The translations under genes were made by a program, and so were the position numbers. A stretch of 64,000 bases of DNA from Nocardioides kongjuensis. Its GTDB lineage: Bacteria > Actinomycetota > Actinomycetes > Propionibacteriales > Nocardioidaceae. Below the pieces are notes generated by a model. The model saw only the letters and a list, made by a program, of their open reading frames with translations. It searched no databases and was not told the origin of the DNA. The stretch is from contig NZ_JACCBF010000001.1 in NCBI RefSeq assembly GCF_013409625.1, positions 2,917,001-2,981,000 of the forward strand, given 5' to 3'. Below are positions 33,809-44,028 of the stretch, piece by piece; the first letter of the stretch is position 1, and each line of letters begins with the position of its first letter.

Positions 33809-34831
33809 TCAGAACTCCTCGGACTCGATGAACGACTCGTCGTCGTCCTCGTCGTCCGAGTAGTTGGCCAGGGCGGCCGACGGGTCGAAGCCCGGGGCGC
33901 TGTCCTTGAGGGACAGACCCATCTCGTGGAGCTTGGCCTTGACCTCGTCGATGGACTTCGCACCGAAGTTGCGGATGTCCAGCAGGTCCTGCTCCGAGCG
34001 GCTGATGAGCTCACCCACGGTGTGGATGCCCTCGCGCTTGAGGCAGTTGTAGGACCGGACGGTCAGCTGCAGGTCCTCGACCGGGAGGGCGAGGTCGGCG
34101 GCGAGCTGCTCGTCGACGGGCGACGGGCCGATGTCGATGCCCTCGGCCTCGACGTTGAGCTCACGGGCCAGGCCGAAGAGCTCGACCAGCGTCTTGCCGG
34201 CCGACGCGATCGCGTCGCGGGGCAGGATGGACGGCTTGGTCTCGACGTCGATGACGAGCTTGTCGAAGTCGGTGCGCTGCTCGACGCGGGTGGCCTCGAC
34301 CTTGTAGGTCACCTTGAGGACCGGGCTGTAGATCGAGTCGACCGGGATCCGGCCGATCTCGTTGTCGGCGCCCTTGTTCTGGACGGCCGAGACGTAGCCG
34401 CGGCCGCGCTCCACGACGAGCTCGAGCTCGAGCTTGCCGTTGTCGGAGAGGGTGGCGATCTTCAGGTCGGGGTTGTGGACCTCGACGCCGGCCGGCGGCG
34501 CGATGTCGGCACCCGTGACGTCACCGGCACCCGACTTGCGCAGGTACATGGTGACCGGCTCGTCGTGCTCGGAGGAGACGACGAGACCCTTGAGGTTGAG
34601 GATGATCTCGGTGACGTCCTCCTTGACGCCCTCGATGGTCGAGAACTCGTGGAGGACGCCGTCGATCTTGATGCTCGTGACCGAGGCACCGGGGATCGAC
34701 GAGAGGAGGGTACGACGCAGCGAGTTGCCGAGCGTGTAGCCGAAGCCGGGCTCGAGCGGCTCGACGACGAAGCGCGACCGGAACTGGTCGACGGTCTCCT
34801 CCGACAGGGTGGGGCGCTGTGCGATGAGCAC
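33809..34831 (-). CDS. rpoA: RNA polymerase alpha subunit
   Basis: 340 residues. The N-terminal dimerisation domain ([32 protein letters not shown]) and C-terminal domain ([37 protein letters not shown]) are joined by a linker. The C-terminal domain contacts UP elements and activators. It lies 135 bp after rpsD, a gap that holds an imperfect hairpin. Confidence 0.97.
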   Translation of the reverse strand: MLIAQRPTLSEETVDQFRSRFVVEPLEPGFGYTLGNSLRRTLLSSIPGASVTSIKIDGVLHEFSTIEGVKEDVTEIILNLKGLVVSSEHDEPVTMYLRKSGAGDVTGADIAPPAGVEVHNPDLKIATLSDNGKLELELVVERGRGYVSAVQNKGADNEIGRIPVDSIYSPVLKVTYKVEATRVEQRTDFDKLVIDVETKPSILPRDAIASAGKTLVELFGLARELNVEAEGIDIGPSPVDEQLAADLALPVEDLQLTVRSYNCLKREGIHTVGELISRSEQDLLDIRNFGAKSIDEVKAKLHEMGLSLKDSAPGFDPSAALANYSDDEDDDESFIESEEF

Positions 34832-34917
34832 TTGTTTCGTTCCTTTCCGGGCCGACCGCTATATGAGGACCCAGACGTGGTGCGGAGATGGAGAAGAGGG
34901 ACTGCGGGACGACGCAT

Positions 34918-34960
34918 GCCCGCCCCGGCTCCTCCACGTGGGAGGTCGGCCGGGACGGGC
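34918..34960 (-). other. Imperfect GC hairpin between rpsD and rpoA
   Basis: GCCCGCCCCGGCTCCTCC pairs with GGAGGTCGGCCGGGACGGGC around ACGTGG, with a few mismatches, just past the rpsD stop. There is no T-run on the minus strand. It may be an attenuator or a processing site that sets rpoA apart from the ribosomal genes. Confidence 0.5.
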
Positions 34961-34966
34961 TCGCGA

Positions 34967-35575
34967 TCACTTCTTGGAGTAGTACTCCACGATGAGCTGC
35001 TCCTGGATCGGCATGTCGATCTGCTCGCGCACGGGGACCTGGTGGACCAGGATCCGCATGCGGCTCGGGAGCGCCTCGAGCCAGGCCGGGACGATCCGCT
35101 CGCCGTGGGTCTCGCGAGCCACGATGAACGGGGTCATCTCGAGCGACTTCTCGCGCACGTCGATGATGTCGTACTGGGTGACCTGGAAGGACGGGATGTC
35201 GACCTTCTTGCCGTTGACCAGGAAGTGACCGTGGGTCACCAGCTGGCGGGCGTGGCGGCGGGTGCGGGCGAAGCCGGCACGGTAGACCACGTTGTCGAGA
35301 CGGCACTCGAGGAGCTGGAGCAGGTTCTCGCCGGTCTTGCCCTGGCGACGGGCAGCCTCCACGTAGTACTTGTGGAACTGCTTCTCCAGCACGCCGTAGG
35401 TGAAGCGGGCCTTCTGCTTCTCCTGCAGCTGGTTGCGGTACTCGCTCTCCTTGACCCGCGCGCGGCCGTGCTGGCCCGGGGGGTAGGGGCGCTTCTCGAA
35501 GGCAGCGTCGCCGCCGACGAGGTCGACGCCGAGACGGCGCGACTTCTTGGTCAGGGGTCCGGTGTAACGGGCCAT
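34967..35575 (-). CDS. rpsD: 30S ribosomal protein S4 (zinc-free form)
   Basis: 202 residues with the S4 RNA-binding domain (RLDNVVYRAGFARTRRHARQ, LVTHGHFLVNGKKVDIPSF). The N-terminus, YTGPLTKKSRRLGVDLVG, lacks the four zinc cysteines found in some bacteria. S4 nucleates 30S assembly and can regulate its own operon. Confidence 0.97.
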   Translation of the reverse strand: MARYTGPLTKKSRRLGVDLVGGDAAFEKRPYPPGQHGRARVKESEYRNQLQEKQKARFTYGVLEKQFHKYYVEAARRQGKTGENLLQLLECRLDNVVYRAGFARTRRHARQLVTHGHFLVNGKKVDIPSFQVTQYDIIDVREKSLEMTPFIVARETHGERIVPAWLEALPSRMRILVHQVPVREQIDMPIQEQLIVEYYSKK

Positions 35576-35606
35576 TGAAGTTCTCCTCTAAGTCCTGGTC
35601 AGACGC

Positions 35607-36008
35607 TCAGACGCGACGGCGCTTCGGCGGGCGGCAGCCGTTGTGCGGGGCGGGGGTCACGTCCTGGATGGTGCCGACCTCGAGGCCGATCGCACCCAGC
35701 GAACGGATCGCCGTCTCGCGGCCCGAACCCGGACCCTTGACGAAGACGTCGATCTTCTTCATGCCGTGCTCCATCGCCCGACGGCCAGCGGCCTCGGCGG
35801 CCATCTGAGCGGCGTACGGGGTGGACTTGCGGGAGCCCTTGAAGCCGACGGTGCCGGCAGAGGCCCACGAGATCACCGCACCGGTCGGGTCGGTGATCGT
35901 GACGATCGTGTTGTTGAACGTGCTCTTGATGTGGGCCTCGCCCTGAGCGACGTTCTTCTTCTCCTTGCGGCGCACCTTCTTGGCGCCCGCGCGAGCCTTG
36001 GGAGGCAT
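35607..36008 (-). CDS. rpsK: 30S ribosomal protein S11
   Basis: 133 residues. [20 protein letters not shown] and [16 protein letters not shown] are diagnostic, and the end is [13 protein letters not shown]. It forms part of the platform next to the mRNA exit. It lies 70 bp after rpsM and 31 bp before rpsD. Confidence 0.97.
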   Translation of the reverse strand: MPPKARAGAKKVRRKEKKNVAQGEAHIKSTFNNTIVTITDPTGAVISWASAGTVGFKGSRKSTPYAAQMAAEAAGRRAMEHGMKKIDVFVKGPGSGRETAIRSLGAIGLEVGTIQDVTPAPHNGCRPPKRRRV

Positions 36009-36078
36009 GCGTTATCTCCTTGAGAAAGCTGGTCGGTGTGAGAGGCGGTGTCGAGCCTGTGCCGAAGCAGGGCTCAGA

Positions 36079-36453
36079 TCACTTGGCCTTCTTCTTGCCG
36101 GCAACCGTGCGCTTCGGGCCCTTGCGGGTACGAGCGTTGGTCTTGGTGCGCTGACCGCGGACCGGAAGGCCCATGCGGTGACGGCGACCCTGGTAGCTGC
36201 CGATCTCGATCTTGCGGCGGATGTCGGCCTGAACCTCGCGACGGAGGTCACCCTCGATCTTGAAGTTCGCCTCGATCTCGTCGCGGAGCTTGACCAGCTC
36301 CTCGTCACCCAGCTCGTGGACGCGGAGGTCGGGGCTGACGCCGGTGGCCTCCAGCAGCTGCTGGGCGCGGGTACGGCCGATGCCGTAGATGTAGGTGAGT
36401 GCGACCTCGATGCGCTTGTCACGCGGCAGGTCGACTCCGACGAGGCGAGCCAT
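36079..36453 (-). CDS. rpsM: 30S ribosomal protein S13
   Basis: 124 residues. [39 protein letters not shown], and the basic tail [20 protein letters not shown] identify S13, which sits at the head of the 30S subunit and bridges to the 50S. It follows rpmJ after 175 bp that contain no other gene. Confidence 0.97.
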   Translation of the reverse strand: MARLVGVDLPRDKRIEVALTYIYGIGRTRAQQLLEATGVSPDLRVHELGDEELVKLRDEIEANFKIEGDLRREVQADIRRKIEIGSYQGRRHRMGLPVRGQRTKTNARTRKGPKRTVAGKKKAK

Positions 36454-36628
36454 GATGGCTTCCTTTCAAACGGTTGCGGTGGTGTGGTCGTGATGCGTCC
36501 GGGCTGTCCTGCTCTGTTGCGCCCAGCTCCGGCCATCCGCGCCGGAGGTGGTTCGCCGTCGTGCGACGGCTAAGCGATCACGTGGTTGTCGTGTTCAGTT
36601 GTCTGCCCCGAGGGACAGGCGCCGGGAC

Positions 36629-36742
36629 TCAGCCCTGGCGCTGCTTGTGGCGCGGGTTCTCGCAGATCACCATGACGCGGCCGTGGCGACGGATCACCTT
36701 GCACTTGTCACAGATCGGCTTCACGCTCGGGTTGACCTTCAT
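36629..36742 (-). CDS. rpmJ: 50S ribosomal protein L36 (zinc form)
   Basis: 37 residues: [20 protein letters not shown] followed by [18 protein letters not shown]11, C14 and C27 with H32 form the zinc site of the C+ type. The small size kept it off usual length cut-offs. It lies 42 bp after infA and upstream of rpsM, the standard order. Confidence 0.95.
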   Translation of the reverse strand: MKVNPSVKPICDKCKVIRRHGRVMVICENPRHKQRQG

Positions 36743-36784
36743 GTCAGCCCTTTCTTGCTAGTGGCGGAACAGGTGAGCGGTGGC

Positions 36785-37006
36785 TCACTTGTAGCGGTAG
36801 ACGATCCGGCCGCGCGACAGGTCGTACGGCGAGAGCTCCACCACCACGCGGTCCTCGGGGAGGATCCGGATGTAGTGCTGGCGCATCTTGCCGCTGATGT
36901 GAGCCAGGACCTTGTGGCCGTTGCTCAGCTCGACGCGGAACATGGCGTTCGGAAGGGCCTCCACGACGGAGCCCTCCATCTCGATGACGCCTTCTTTCTT
37001 CGCCAT
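36785..37006 (-). CDS. infA: Translation initiation factor IF-1
   Basis: 73 residues, one S1-like OB fold: [54 protein letters not shown]-1 blocks the A site during initiation. In most actinobacteria it follows map directly; here the two are about 6 kb apart. It starts the infA-rpmJ-rpsM-rpsK-rpsD-rpoA-rplQ transcript. The 188 bp upstream to the LLM gene should contain its promoter. Confidence 0.97.
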   Translation of the reverse strand: MAKKEGVIEMEGSVVEALPNAMFRVELSNGHKVLAHISGKMRQHYIRILPEDRVVVELSPYDLSRGRIVYRYK

Positions 37007-37194
37007 GTCTCACAATCTGCTCGGGGATGTTGTGTCTACCGGTGGCCCGGGAACCTCTCGACCGCCCGCAGGCGACCGAGTGGACCTCGTGGGTCGTGCA
37101 CCACACACGGAACCCACGTTGGACCGACACGCCAGTCTATGTGCTGGCGTCAACGAACTCCCAATCCCCGAGGCCGGCGGCACCGGTCGACGGG

Positions 37195-38241
37195 TCACCC
37201 GGCCAGGAGCTCCAGGCTGCGCACCCGGGCGGGAGCGGTCCGCGGGTCGGTGCCGCGGAAGGCGCCGCCGACCGGGTTCACCATCACCTCGTCGACGCCG
37301 TACGACGTCGCGAGGTCGGCCAGCTCGGCCCGGGCACCGGCGGCGTCGCCGATCACCCAGCGTCGCCGCATCGCCTCGACCAGGCTCTCGTGGGCCTCGG
37401 GCAGGCCCGCCTCGACGATGGTCTCGGCGTCCTCGACGCTGCGCTGGGCGACCAGCGGCTGCCCGGTGCGCAGCGCGAGCATCTGCAGCAGCTGCGGCAG
37501 GGCCAGGCGCTGGGCCTCCTGCGCGGTGTCGGCGACCGAGGCGTTGACGGTGAGGAAGGTGCGCGGCTCGGCCAGCTCCGGGGACGGCTGGAAGGTCGAG
37601 CGGTAGAGCTCGAGCGCCTCGGCGGTGCCGGAGCCGGAGAAGTGGTGGGCGAAGACGTAGGGCATGCCCTTGGCCGCGGCCAGGCGCGCGGAGTAGTCCG
37701 AGGAGCCGAGCAGCCAGATCTGGGGAACGGACTGCGCGGCCGGCGTGGCCTTGAGGACGTGCTGGGACCCGCGCAGCGCCAGTCCGACGCCGGCCGGCTC
37801 CATCATCGCGAGCACGTTGTCGACGTACTCCGGGAAGTGGGTGACCGCCTCGTCGCTGACGCCGCCGGCGCCGTGGCGCAGCGCCCAGCTGGTCACCGGG
37901 TCGGCGCCGGGCGCGCGCCCGATGCCGAGGTCGATCCGGCCCGGGAACGCGGCCTCGAGCAGCGCGAACTGCTCGGCGACCACCAGCGGCGCGTGGTTGG
38001 GCAGCATCACTCCCCCGGACCCGACCCGGATCCGCTCGGTCGCCGACGCCACGAGGCCGATGACCACGGGCGGGTTGGTCGCCGCGACGGCCGGCATGTT
38101 GTGGTGCTCGGCGAGCCAGTAGCGGCGGTAGCCGAGCCGGTCGGCCGCACGGGCCAGGTCCAGGGTCGCCGCGAGGGCGTCGCCGGTGGTCTGGTCGCTG
38201 CGGACGGGGACGAGGTCGAGGACGGAGAGCGCGAGAGACAT
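37195..38241 (-). CDS. LLM-class flavin-dependent oxidoreductase
   Basis: 348 residues from ATG 38241. [40 protein letters not shown] and [20 protein letters not shown] are the luciferase-like monooxygenase motifs of the MsnO8-like subgroup, which uses FMN or F420. The substrate cannot be predicted. It lies between the FHA-ABC exporter and infA, same strand, with no sign of coupling to either. Confidence 0.92.
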   Translation of the reverse strand: MSLALSVLDLVPVRSDQTTGDALAATLDLARAADRLGYRRYWLAEHHNMPAVAATNPPVVIGLVASATERIRVGSGGVMLPNHAPLVVAEQFALLEAAFPGRIDLGIGRAPGADPVTSWALRHGAGGVSDEAVTHFPEYVDNVLAMMEPAGVGLALRGSQHVLKATPAAQSVPQIWLLGSSDYSARLAAAKGMPYVFAHHFSGSGTAEALELYRSTFQPSPELAEPRTFLTVNASVADTAQEAQRLALPQLLQMLALRTGQPLVAQRSVEDAETIVEAGLPEAHESLVEAMRRRWVIGDAAGARAELADLATSYGVDEVMVNPVGGAFRGTDPRTAPARVRSLELLAG

Positions 38242-38306
38242 CACCCAGCACAAGCCTCCGCCCCCGCGACACATTCCCTCGCAAGGGTTCTCGTCGGGCC
38301 CAGCGC

Positions 38307-40751
38307 TCAGTCGTCGGAGGTCGCGCTCCTGCGGACGAGCAGCAGTCCCACCCCGAACGCGCCCGCCCCGAGCAGGCAGAGCAGGAACAGGTCCATCAGG
38401 TAGTGCCCGGCACCGCTCTGGGCGATCCAGTCGGCGCGGTCGGTCCCCTCGAACCGGTCGACGAGCTGGATCGCGGAGGCCGAGGCGGCATACCCCCACC
38501 GCGACGGCGAGAGCCAGGCGATCTGCTCGAGCAGGACGCGGCCGGCGATCTCGAAGAGGGCGCCGGAGAGCACCAGCTGGAGCATGACCAGGCCGACGAG
38601 CGCGGGCATGGTCTGCTCAGTGCTGGTGACCAGGGCGGACAGCGCGAGGCCGATGACCACCATCACCGCGGACAGGACGGCGATCGCGATCGCGACCCGG
38701 AAGGTGCCGGCGGTGCCGTCGGCGCCCGGCAGGCCGACGGTGGCCAGGAACGTGACGACCAGGCCCTGGACGAACGCGGCGGTGCCGAGGACGAGCACCT
38801 TGCTGGTGAAGTAGATGCCGGGCGAGAGGCCCACGGCGTACTCCCGCTTGAAGATCGGCCGCTCCCCCACCAGCTCCCTGATGGCCAGCGCGGTGCCCAT
38901 CAGGCAGGCCGCGACGATCAGGACCGTCAGCCGTTGCTGTGCCTCGCCGACCTTGCCGCCGGCCTCGAGGATCGAGATGCCGTCGTGGCCCGGGACGACC
39001 CGGCTCAGTCCACCGAGGATGAGCGGGAGCAGCACGAGCATGCCGAGCAGCAGCCGGTCGGCGAGCACCACGGCCAGGTTGCGCTTGACCAGGGTGGCCA
39101 GCTGGCGCGAGACGGACTGGCGCGGCGGAGCGGGCACGGCGCCGCCGTACGACTGCTGCGGCATCGCCGAGGTGTCGACGGCGTGCTGCGGCACGGGGAT
39201 GCGCTGCCACAGGTCGGCGTCGTCGAGCAGGTCGAAGACCTCGGGGTAGTTGGTCTTGCCGAAGTGGGTGAGCACGCCGTCCGGCGGCCCGAAGTAGGCG
39301 ATCCGGCCGCCCGGGGCGAGCACGAGCACGTTGTCGCACACGTCGAGCGCGAGCACCGAGTGCGTCACGACCATGACCACGCGGCCGTCGTCGGCGAGGC
39401 TGCGCAGCTGGCGCATCACCTCGAGGTCCAGGCCCGGGTCCAGGCCCGAGGTCGGCTCGTCGAGGAAGAGCAGCGGCGGTGCGGTGAGCAGCTCGGTGGC
39501 GATGGAGACGCGCTTGCGCTGGCCGCCGGAGAGCTGGGTGCCGATCCGGTTGTCCAGGCGCTCGGTGAGCTGCATCTGCTGCGCGACCGTCTGCACGCGG
39601 TGGTCCCACTCCTGCGCCGTGGTGTCGGGCGGCAGCCGGAGCTGGGCCGCGAAGCGCAGGCCCTGCCGGACCTTCAGCTGCGGGTGCAGGATGTCCTGCT
39701 GCGGCACCAGGCCGATCTGGAAGCGCAGCTGGTCGTAGTGCTGGTAGAGGTCGTGGCCCTGCCAGATCACCCGGCCGTGGCTGGCCGGCTTGAGGCCGGT
39801 GAGCGCGCCGAGCAGCGTCGACTTCCCGGCCCCCGAGGGGCCGATGACAGCGGTCAGGCTGCGCGGCTCGAGCTTGAACGAGATGTTCTCGATCAGCCGC
39901 TTGCCACCGGCCACCACCTGGGTCAGCCCGTCGGCGTACAGCGTGAACTCGTGGGCCGTCGCCGAGGCAATCAGCTGGTGGCCGTCCCAGCGGAAGGTCT
40001 GGTTGCCGAAGATGACCTCGGAGCCGAGGGCCAGCGCGACGGCGCCCTGCACCCGCTGACCGTTGACGAACGTGCCGTTGAACGAGCCGAGGTCGTGCAG
40101 CACCGCCGGCGACGTCGGCGTCGCCGGGTCGAGCCGGGCGTGGTGCCGGCTGACCAGCGGGTCGGCCAGCACGACGTCGTTGCCCTGCTCACGCCCGATC
40201 GTCAGCGACCGGCCGGTCTGGAGCTGTTGCGGGAGGACGACGGAGTGGCCGTGCGGCAGCTGCCCGGGAGGCAGCACGCCGGCCGGTCGCCACGCGTCGA
40301 CCGGTCCCCCGCTGGCCGGCACCTGCGGCGGCGGCAGGTTCTTCCAGAACTCCCCCGCCGGAGCAGGCGCCGAGGCCTGGACCGGGGTCGGCTCCGCGAC
40401 GGGCAGCGGGCGCGAGGCGGGCGCCGGAGGCGGTGGCGGCGGGGCCACCGCGGACGCCAGCACGCTGACGACGACCGGCTCACCGGTCGGGCTCCCGAGG
40501 TGGAGGCTGACCGGAGCACCGGTCAGCGGCAGCCGGGTGATCTTCTGGCCGGACACGTAGGTGCCGTTGCTGCTCGCGTCGACCGCGACCCACCGGCCGT
40601 CCTCGACCTGCAGGAACGCGTGGTGCCGCGAGGCCTTGGCGTCGGTGACCGGGATGTCGCAGTCCAGCTCGCGCCCGACGACGACACGGGGCCCGTCGAA
40701 GGTCCGCGTCTGCCCGGCCCACTGCACCTGGAGTCGATCCACGACCGACAC
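38307..40751 (-). CDS. ABC-2 exporter with two FHA domains (Rv1747-like)
   Basis: 814 residues, GTG start. Two forkhead-associated domains come first: [20 protein letters not shown] (about 24-75) and [20 protein letters not shown] (about 185-240), separated by a Pro/Ala-rich linker. The ABC domain has [29 protein letters not shown] and [14 protein letters not shown]. Six hydrophobic segments follow from about residue 575. The layout is that of M. tuberculosis Rv1747, whose FHA domains bind phosphothreonine of Ser/Thr kinases. A cell-envelope lipid or glycan substrate regulated by phosphorylation is likely by homology. Confidence 0.93.
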   Translation of the reverse strand: MSVVDRLQVQWAGQTRTFDGPRVVVGRELDCDIPVTDAKASRHHAFLQVEDGRWVAVDASSNGTYVSGQKITRLPLTGAPVSLHLGSPTGEPVVVSVLASAVAPPPPPPAPASRPLPVAEPTPVQASAPAPAGEFWKNLPPPQVPASGGPVDAWRPAGVLPPGQLPHGHSVVLPQQLQTGRSLTIGREQGNDVVLADPLVSRHHARLDPATPTSPAVLHDLGSFNGTFVNGQRVQGAVALALGSEVIFGNQTFRWDGHQLIASATAHEFTLYADGLTQVVAGGKRLIENISFKLEPRSLTAVIGPSGAGKSTLLGALTGLKPASHGRVIWQGHDLYQHYDQLRFQIGLVPQQDILHPQLKVRQGLRFAAQLRLPPDTTAQEWDHRVQTVAQQMQLTERLDNRIGTQLSGGQRKRVSIATELLTAPPLLFLDEPTSGLDPGLDLEVMRQLRSLADDGRVVMVVTHSVLALDVCDNVLVLAPGGRIAYFGPPDGVLTHFGKTNYPEVFDLLDDADLWQRIPVPQHAVDTSAMPQQSYGGAVPAPPRQSVSRQLATLVKRNLAVVLADRLLLGMLVLLPLILGGLSRVVPGHDGISILEAGGKVGEAQQRLTVLIVAACLMGTALAIRELVGERPIFKREYAVGLSPGIYFTSKVLVLGTAAFVQGLVVTFLATVGLPGADGTAGTFRVAIAIAVLSAVMVVIGLALSALVTSTEQTMPALVGLVMLQLVLSGALFEIAGRVLLEQIAWLSPSRWGYAASASAIQLVDRFEGTDRADWIAQSGAGHYLMDLFLLCLLGAGAFGVGLLLVRRSATSDD

Positions 40752-40781
40752 CCTAGGTGAACAAGCGGGCCGGGCGGGCGG

Positions 40782-41831
40782 TCACCGCCAGTCGGGGCCG
40801 GTGGTGTCGTCGACGTCGGCCTGGTCGCGCTGCGCCACGGCGTGGTCGGGGACGTGGTCGTCGCCGCCGCGCGAGGACTTCCACAGGCTCGCCACGGCCG
40901 TGACGACCAGGGTCACGATGATCACGCCGAGGCTGAACAGCGACGGGATGTCCCACACGGCCACGTGCTCGCCGCCGTTGATGAACGGCAGCTCGTTCTC
41001 GTGCAGGGCGTGCAGGACCAGCTTGACGCCGATGAAGGCGAGGATGAAGGCCAGGCCGAGCGAGAGGTAGACCAGCTTCTGCAGCAAGCCGCCGAGCAGG
41101 AAGTACAGCTGGCGCAGGCCCATCAGGGCGAACACGTTGGCCGTGAAGACGAGGTACGGCTCCTGGGTGATGCCGAAGATCGCCGGGATCGAGTCGAGCG
41201 CGAACAGGATGTCGGTGACACCGAGCGCGATGATCACGATGAGCATCGGCGAGACGAGGCGCTCGCCGTTCTCATGGTACCAGAGCTTGAGGCCGTGCCA
41301 GCTGTCGCCGACCCGCATCCGGCGCCGGGTGAAGGCGACGATCGCGTTGTCCTCGGGGTGCTCGTCCTCGTGGGCGCCGTACGACTTGACCAGCTTGATC
41401 GCGGTGTAGACCAGGAAGGCGCCGAAGGCGTAGAAGATCCAGCTGAAGTTCTCGATCAGCGCGTAGCCGAGGGCGATGAAGATGCCGCGGAACACCAGCG
41501 CGAGGACGATGCCGACGAGCAGCGCCTCCTGCTGGTACTTGCGGGGCACCTTGAGCGCCGACATCAAGATGATGAAGACGAACAGGTTGTCGATCGAGAG
41601 CGAGTACTCGGTCAGCCAGCCGGTGTAGAACTGGATGCCGTAGTCGTGCCCGTGGTGGACCAGGATGAAGGCACCGAAGGCCACCGCCGCACCGACGTAG
41701 ACGGCGAGCGCGATGGCGCACTCCTTCATCGTCGGCTCGTGCGGGTCACGTGCGATGACGAAGACGTCGAAGAGCAGGACTCCGACGGTCACCGCGAAGG
41801 TGATCGTCCATTCGAGGGTGGTCACGTCCAT
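40782..41831 (-). CDS. TerC-family metal-efflux membrane protein
   Basis: 349 residues, about nine membrane segments. GVLLFDVFVIARDPHEPTMK and TEYSLSIDNLFVFIILMSAL hold the conserved acidic residues of the TerC/Alx family, thought to export manganese. The C-terminus is hydrophilic. It is preceded by a Mn-type riboswitch, which matches the idea that the gene is induced by excess Mn. Confidence 0.93.
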   Translation of the reverse strand: MDVTTLEWTITFAVTVGVLLFDVFVIARDPHEPTMKECAIALAVYVGAAVAFGAFILVHHGHDYGIQFYTGWLTEYSLSIDNLFVFIILMSALKVPRKYQQEALLVGIVLALVFRGIFIALGYALIENFSWIFYAFGAFLVYTAIKLVKSYGAHEDEHPEDNAIVAFTRRRMRVGDSWHGLKLWYHENGERLVSPMLIVIIALGVTDILFALDSIPAIFGITQEPYLVFTANVFALMGLRQLYFLLGGLLQKLVYLSLGLAFILAFIGVKLVLHALHENELPFINGGEHVAVWDIPSLFSLGVIIVTLVVTAVASLWKSSRGGDDHVPDHAVAQRDQADVDDTTGPDWR

Positions 41832-41865
41832 AGGGGTGTCCCTTCAGGGGGCGGATGCGTCGACA

Positions 41866-41985
41866 GATCGCCCGAGGTCTCTTCCGCTGCCGACAGTGAC
41901 GCCGTCGTGCAGCCTACGGGACCGGAGCGGGCGACTTCGACCGCTCGTGATGACGAGCCCGCAGCGAAGGAGTACTCCCCCCTGG
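41866..41985 (-). ncRNA. yybP-ykoY (manganese) riboswitch
   Basis: In the 204-bp leader of the TerC gene, read on the minus strand: GGGGGGAGTACTCC, then GGGCTCGTCATCACGAGC, then CCGGTCCCGTAGGCTGC and, after a variable helix, AGAGACCTCGGGCG. The paired loops with TCATCACGA and CCCGTAGGCTG are the Mn-binding motif of RF00080. The position before a terC gene is the classical one. There is no strong terminator before the ATG, so control may be on translation. Confidence 0.85.
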
Positions 41986-42035
41986 TGCCGGAATCCTCGC
42001 ACGCCCGACGGAGGCGGGTCCAATCAGGACGGGGA

Positions 42036-43166
42036 TCAGGGCAGGCCGGTGACCCGAGCCATCGTGGCCAGCTTGGCACCGGTCTCACGGACCTCGGAGG
42101 CCGGGTCGGACCCGGCGACGATGCCGGCGCCGGCGAACAGCCTCAGCCGCGGGCCGTCCATGACGGCGGCCCGGATGGTCACCGCGAACTCCCCGTCGCC
42201 GTGCCGGTCGACCCAGCCCACACACCCCGCGAACCAGTCGCGCAGGTCGCCCTCGAGGTCGGCGATGACCGCGTTCGCCGCCGCGGTGGGCACCCCGCCC
42301 ACGGCCGGGGTCGGGTGGAGCAGCTGGGCCAGCCGTAGCGCGCTCGGCCCGTCGACCGGGTCGGCGAGGCGGGCGTGGATCGGCGTGGCGAGGTGCCACA
42401 CGGTGTCGGTCGAGAGGAGCTCCGGGGTGGCGGGGTACTCGATCTCGACGCACACGTCCTTGAGCGCGTGCACGATCGCCTCGACGACGAACGCGTGCTC
42501 GGCGAGGTCCTTGGCCGACTGCTGCAGGTCAGCGGCGCGCCGGGCGTCCTCGGCGGGGTCGCTGGAGCGCGGCACCGAGCCGGCCAGCGGGGTGCACGAG
42601 ATGACAGCGCCCTCGCGGCGCACGAGCAGCTCGGGGCTGGCGCCGACCAGGATCGGGCCCTCCCCCTCGGTCGGGCACTCGAGCGGCACGCTGAACACGT
42701 ACCGACCCGGGCGCGTGGTCAGCAGCCGGTCGATGATCTCGGCGGGCACCAGCGGCGGGGTGCTCACCACGTCCAGGCACCGGCCGAGCACGACCTTGTG
42801 CAGGTCGCCGCTCTCGATCCTCTCGAGCGCGGCGGCCACCATCGCGGCGTACTCGTCGGGCGTCGGGAACTCCGTCACCTCGTAGGTCCGCTCGACGCTG
42901 GAGTCGGAGTCAGGGCGCTGCAGCGCGTGCTCGGCGCCGGTCACGAAGTGCGCGAGGCCCGGTGCTCCGGCAGCGAACGACAGCGCGCACAGCGCCCGCT
43001 CCCCCGGCTGGAGCTCCGCGACGACCTGGTCGGCCCACACCGGGTCGGCGCCGTCGGGCACCTCGGAGCTACGCCGCACCGAGCTCGCGACGTACGCCTC
43101 CTCGCCGGAGGCGAACAGCATCGGCCTGGCCGCGAGAGCCGCTGGAGTGATCGGGTCCCGCGCCAT
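42036..43166 (-). CDS. Isochorismate synthase
   Basis: ATG 43166 gives 376 residues. SGDLHKVVLGRCLDV (general base Lys), ILVGASPELLVRREG, ISCTPLAGSVPRS and LLHPTPAVGGVPTAAA are the chorismate-binding motifs of the MenF/EntC/DhbC group, which isomerise chorismate without an amidotransferase. It could feed menaquinone or a siderophore; no other gene of either pathway is in the window, and menaquinone seems more likely in such an organism. A TAGTCT box 7 nt before the ATG overlaps the map stop codon. Confidence 0.9.
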   Translation of the reverse strand: MARDPITPAALAARPMLFASGEEAYVASSVRRSSEVPDGADPVWADQVVAELQPGERALCALSFAAGAPGLAHFVTGAEHALQRPDSDSSVERTYEVTEFPTPDEYAAMVAAALERIESGDLHKVVLGRCLDVVSTPPLVPAEIIDRLLTTRPGRYVFSVPLECPTEGEGPILVGASPELLVRREGAVISCTPLAGSVPRSSDPAEDARRAADLQQSAKDLAEHAFVVEAIVHALKDVCVEIEYPATPELLSTDTVWHLATPIHARLADPVDGPSALRLAQLLHPTPAVGGVPTAAANAVIADLEGDLRDWFAGCVGWVDRHGDGEFAVTIRAAVMDGPRLRLFAGAGIVAGSDPASEVRETGAKLATMARVTGLP

Positions 43167-43173
43167 GGCGTTC

Positions 43174-43179
43174 AGACTA
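43174..43179 (-). promoter_or_regulatory. -10 box of leaderless isochorismate synthase gene
   Basis: TAGTCT on the minus strand, 7 nt before the ATG. Its first three bases are the TAG stop of map, so one triplet serves both genes. Confidence 0.45.
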
Positions 43180-44019
43180 GTCCTCGCCGCCATACGGGAC
43201 GCCGAGAGCCTCCAGGCGGGCCCGGCCACCGTCCTCGGCGGTCAGCACCCACACACCGTTCTCGGTGAGGGCGAAGGTGTGCTCGTAGTGGGCGGCCCAG
43301 CTGCCGTCGGTGGTGACGACCGTCCAGTCGTCGGCGGCGACGTCGCTGTCGTGGGTGCCGAGACTGATCATCGGCTCGACGGCGAGCGCGGTGCCCTGCC
43401 GCAGCCGGGGGCCGCGTCCGGCTCGTCCCTCGTTGGGGACGTCGGGCTCCATGTGCATGGCCGTGCCGATGCCGTGGCCGGTGTAGCCGTCGACGATGCC
43501 GTAGTCGCCCTGGCTGCGGACGTACGACGCGACGGCGTGCGAGATGTCGCCGACCCGGCCACCGGCGCGGGCGGCGGCCAGGCCGCGCCACAGGGACTCC
43601 TCGGTGACGCGCATCAGCTCGGCCACCTCGTCGCGCACGGTGCCGACGGCGACCGTGATCGCCGCGTCGCCGTGCCAGCCCTGCCCGGAGTCGTCGAAGA
43701 CGATCGCACCGCAGTCGATGGAGATGGCGTCGCCCTCGGCCAGCACGCGGCTGCCGGGGATGCCGTGCACGACCTCGTCGTTGACGGAGGCGCAGATGCT
43801 GGCGGGGAACGGCGGCTCGCCGTACCCGAGGAACGACGGGACGGCGCCCTGCTCGCGGATGCTCTGCTCGGCGAGCGCGTCGAGCTCGGCCGTGGTGACG
43901 CCGGGACGGACGGCGTCACGCAGACGTGCGAGCGTGCGGCCGACCACGAGGCCGGCCGCACGCATCACGCGTACCTGCTCCGGCGTCTTGATCTCGATCC
44001 GGTGCTGGTCGAAGAACAA
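43177..44019 (-). CDS. map: Methionine aminopeptidase type I
   Basis: 280 residues. VVHGIPGSRVLAEGDAISID, GYTGHGIGTAMHMEPDVPN and TALAVEPMI contain the His, Asp and Glu metal ligands. There is no N-terminal SH3-type extension. It removes the initiator Met. It follows adk by 9 bp. Confidence 0.96.
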   Translation of the reverse strand: MFFDQHRIEIKTPEQVRVMRAAGLVVGRTLARLRDAVRPGVTTAELDALAEQSIREQGAVPSFLGYGEPPFPASICASVNDEVVHGIPGSRVLAEGDAISIDCGAIVFDDSGQGWHGDAAITVAVGTVRDEVAELMRVTEESLWRGLAAARAGGRVGDISHAVASYVRSQGDYGIVDGYTGHGIGTAMHMEPDVPNEGRAGRGPRLRQGTALAVEPMISLGTHDSDVAADDWTVVTTDGSWAAHYEHTFALTENGVWVLTAEDGGRARLEALGVPYGGED

Positions 44020-44028
44020 GAGATACCG

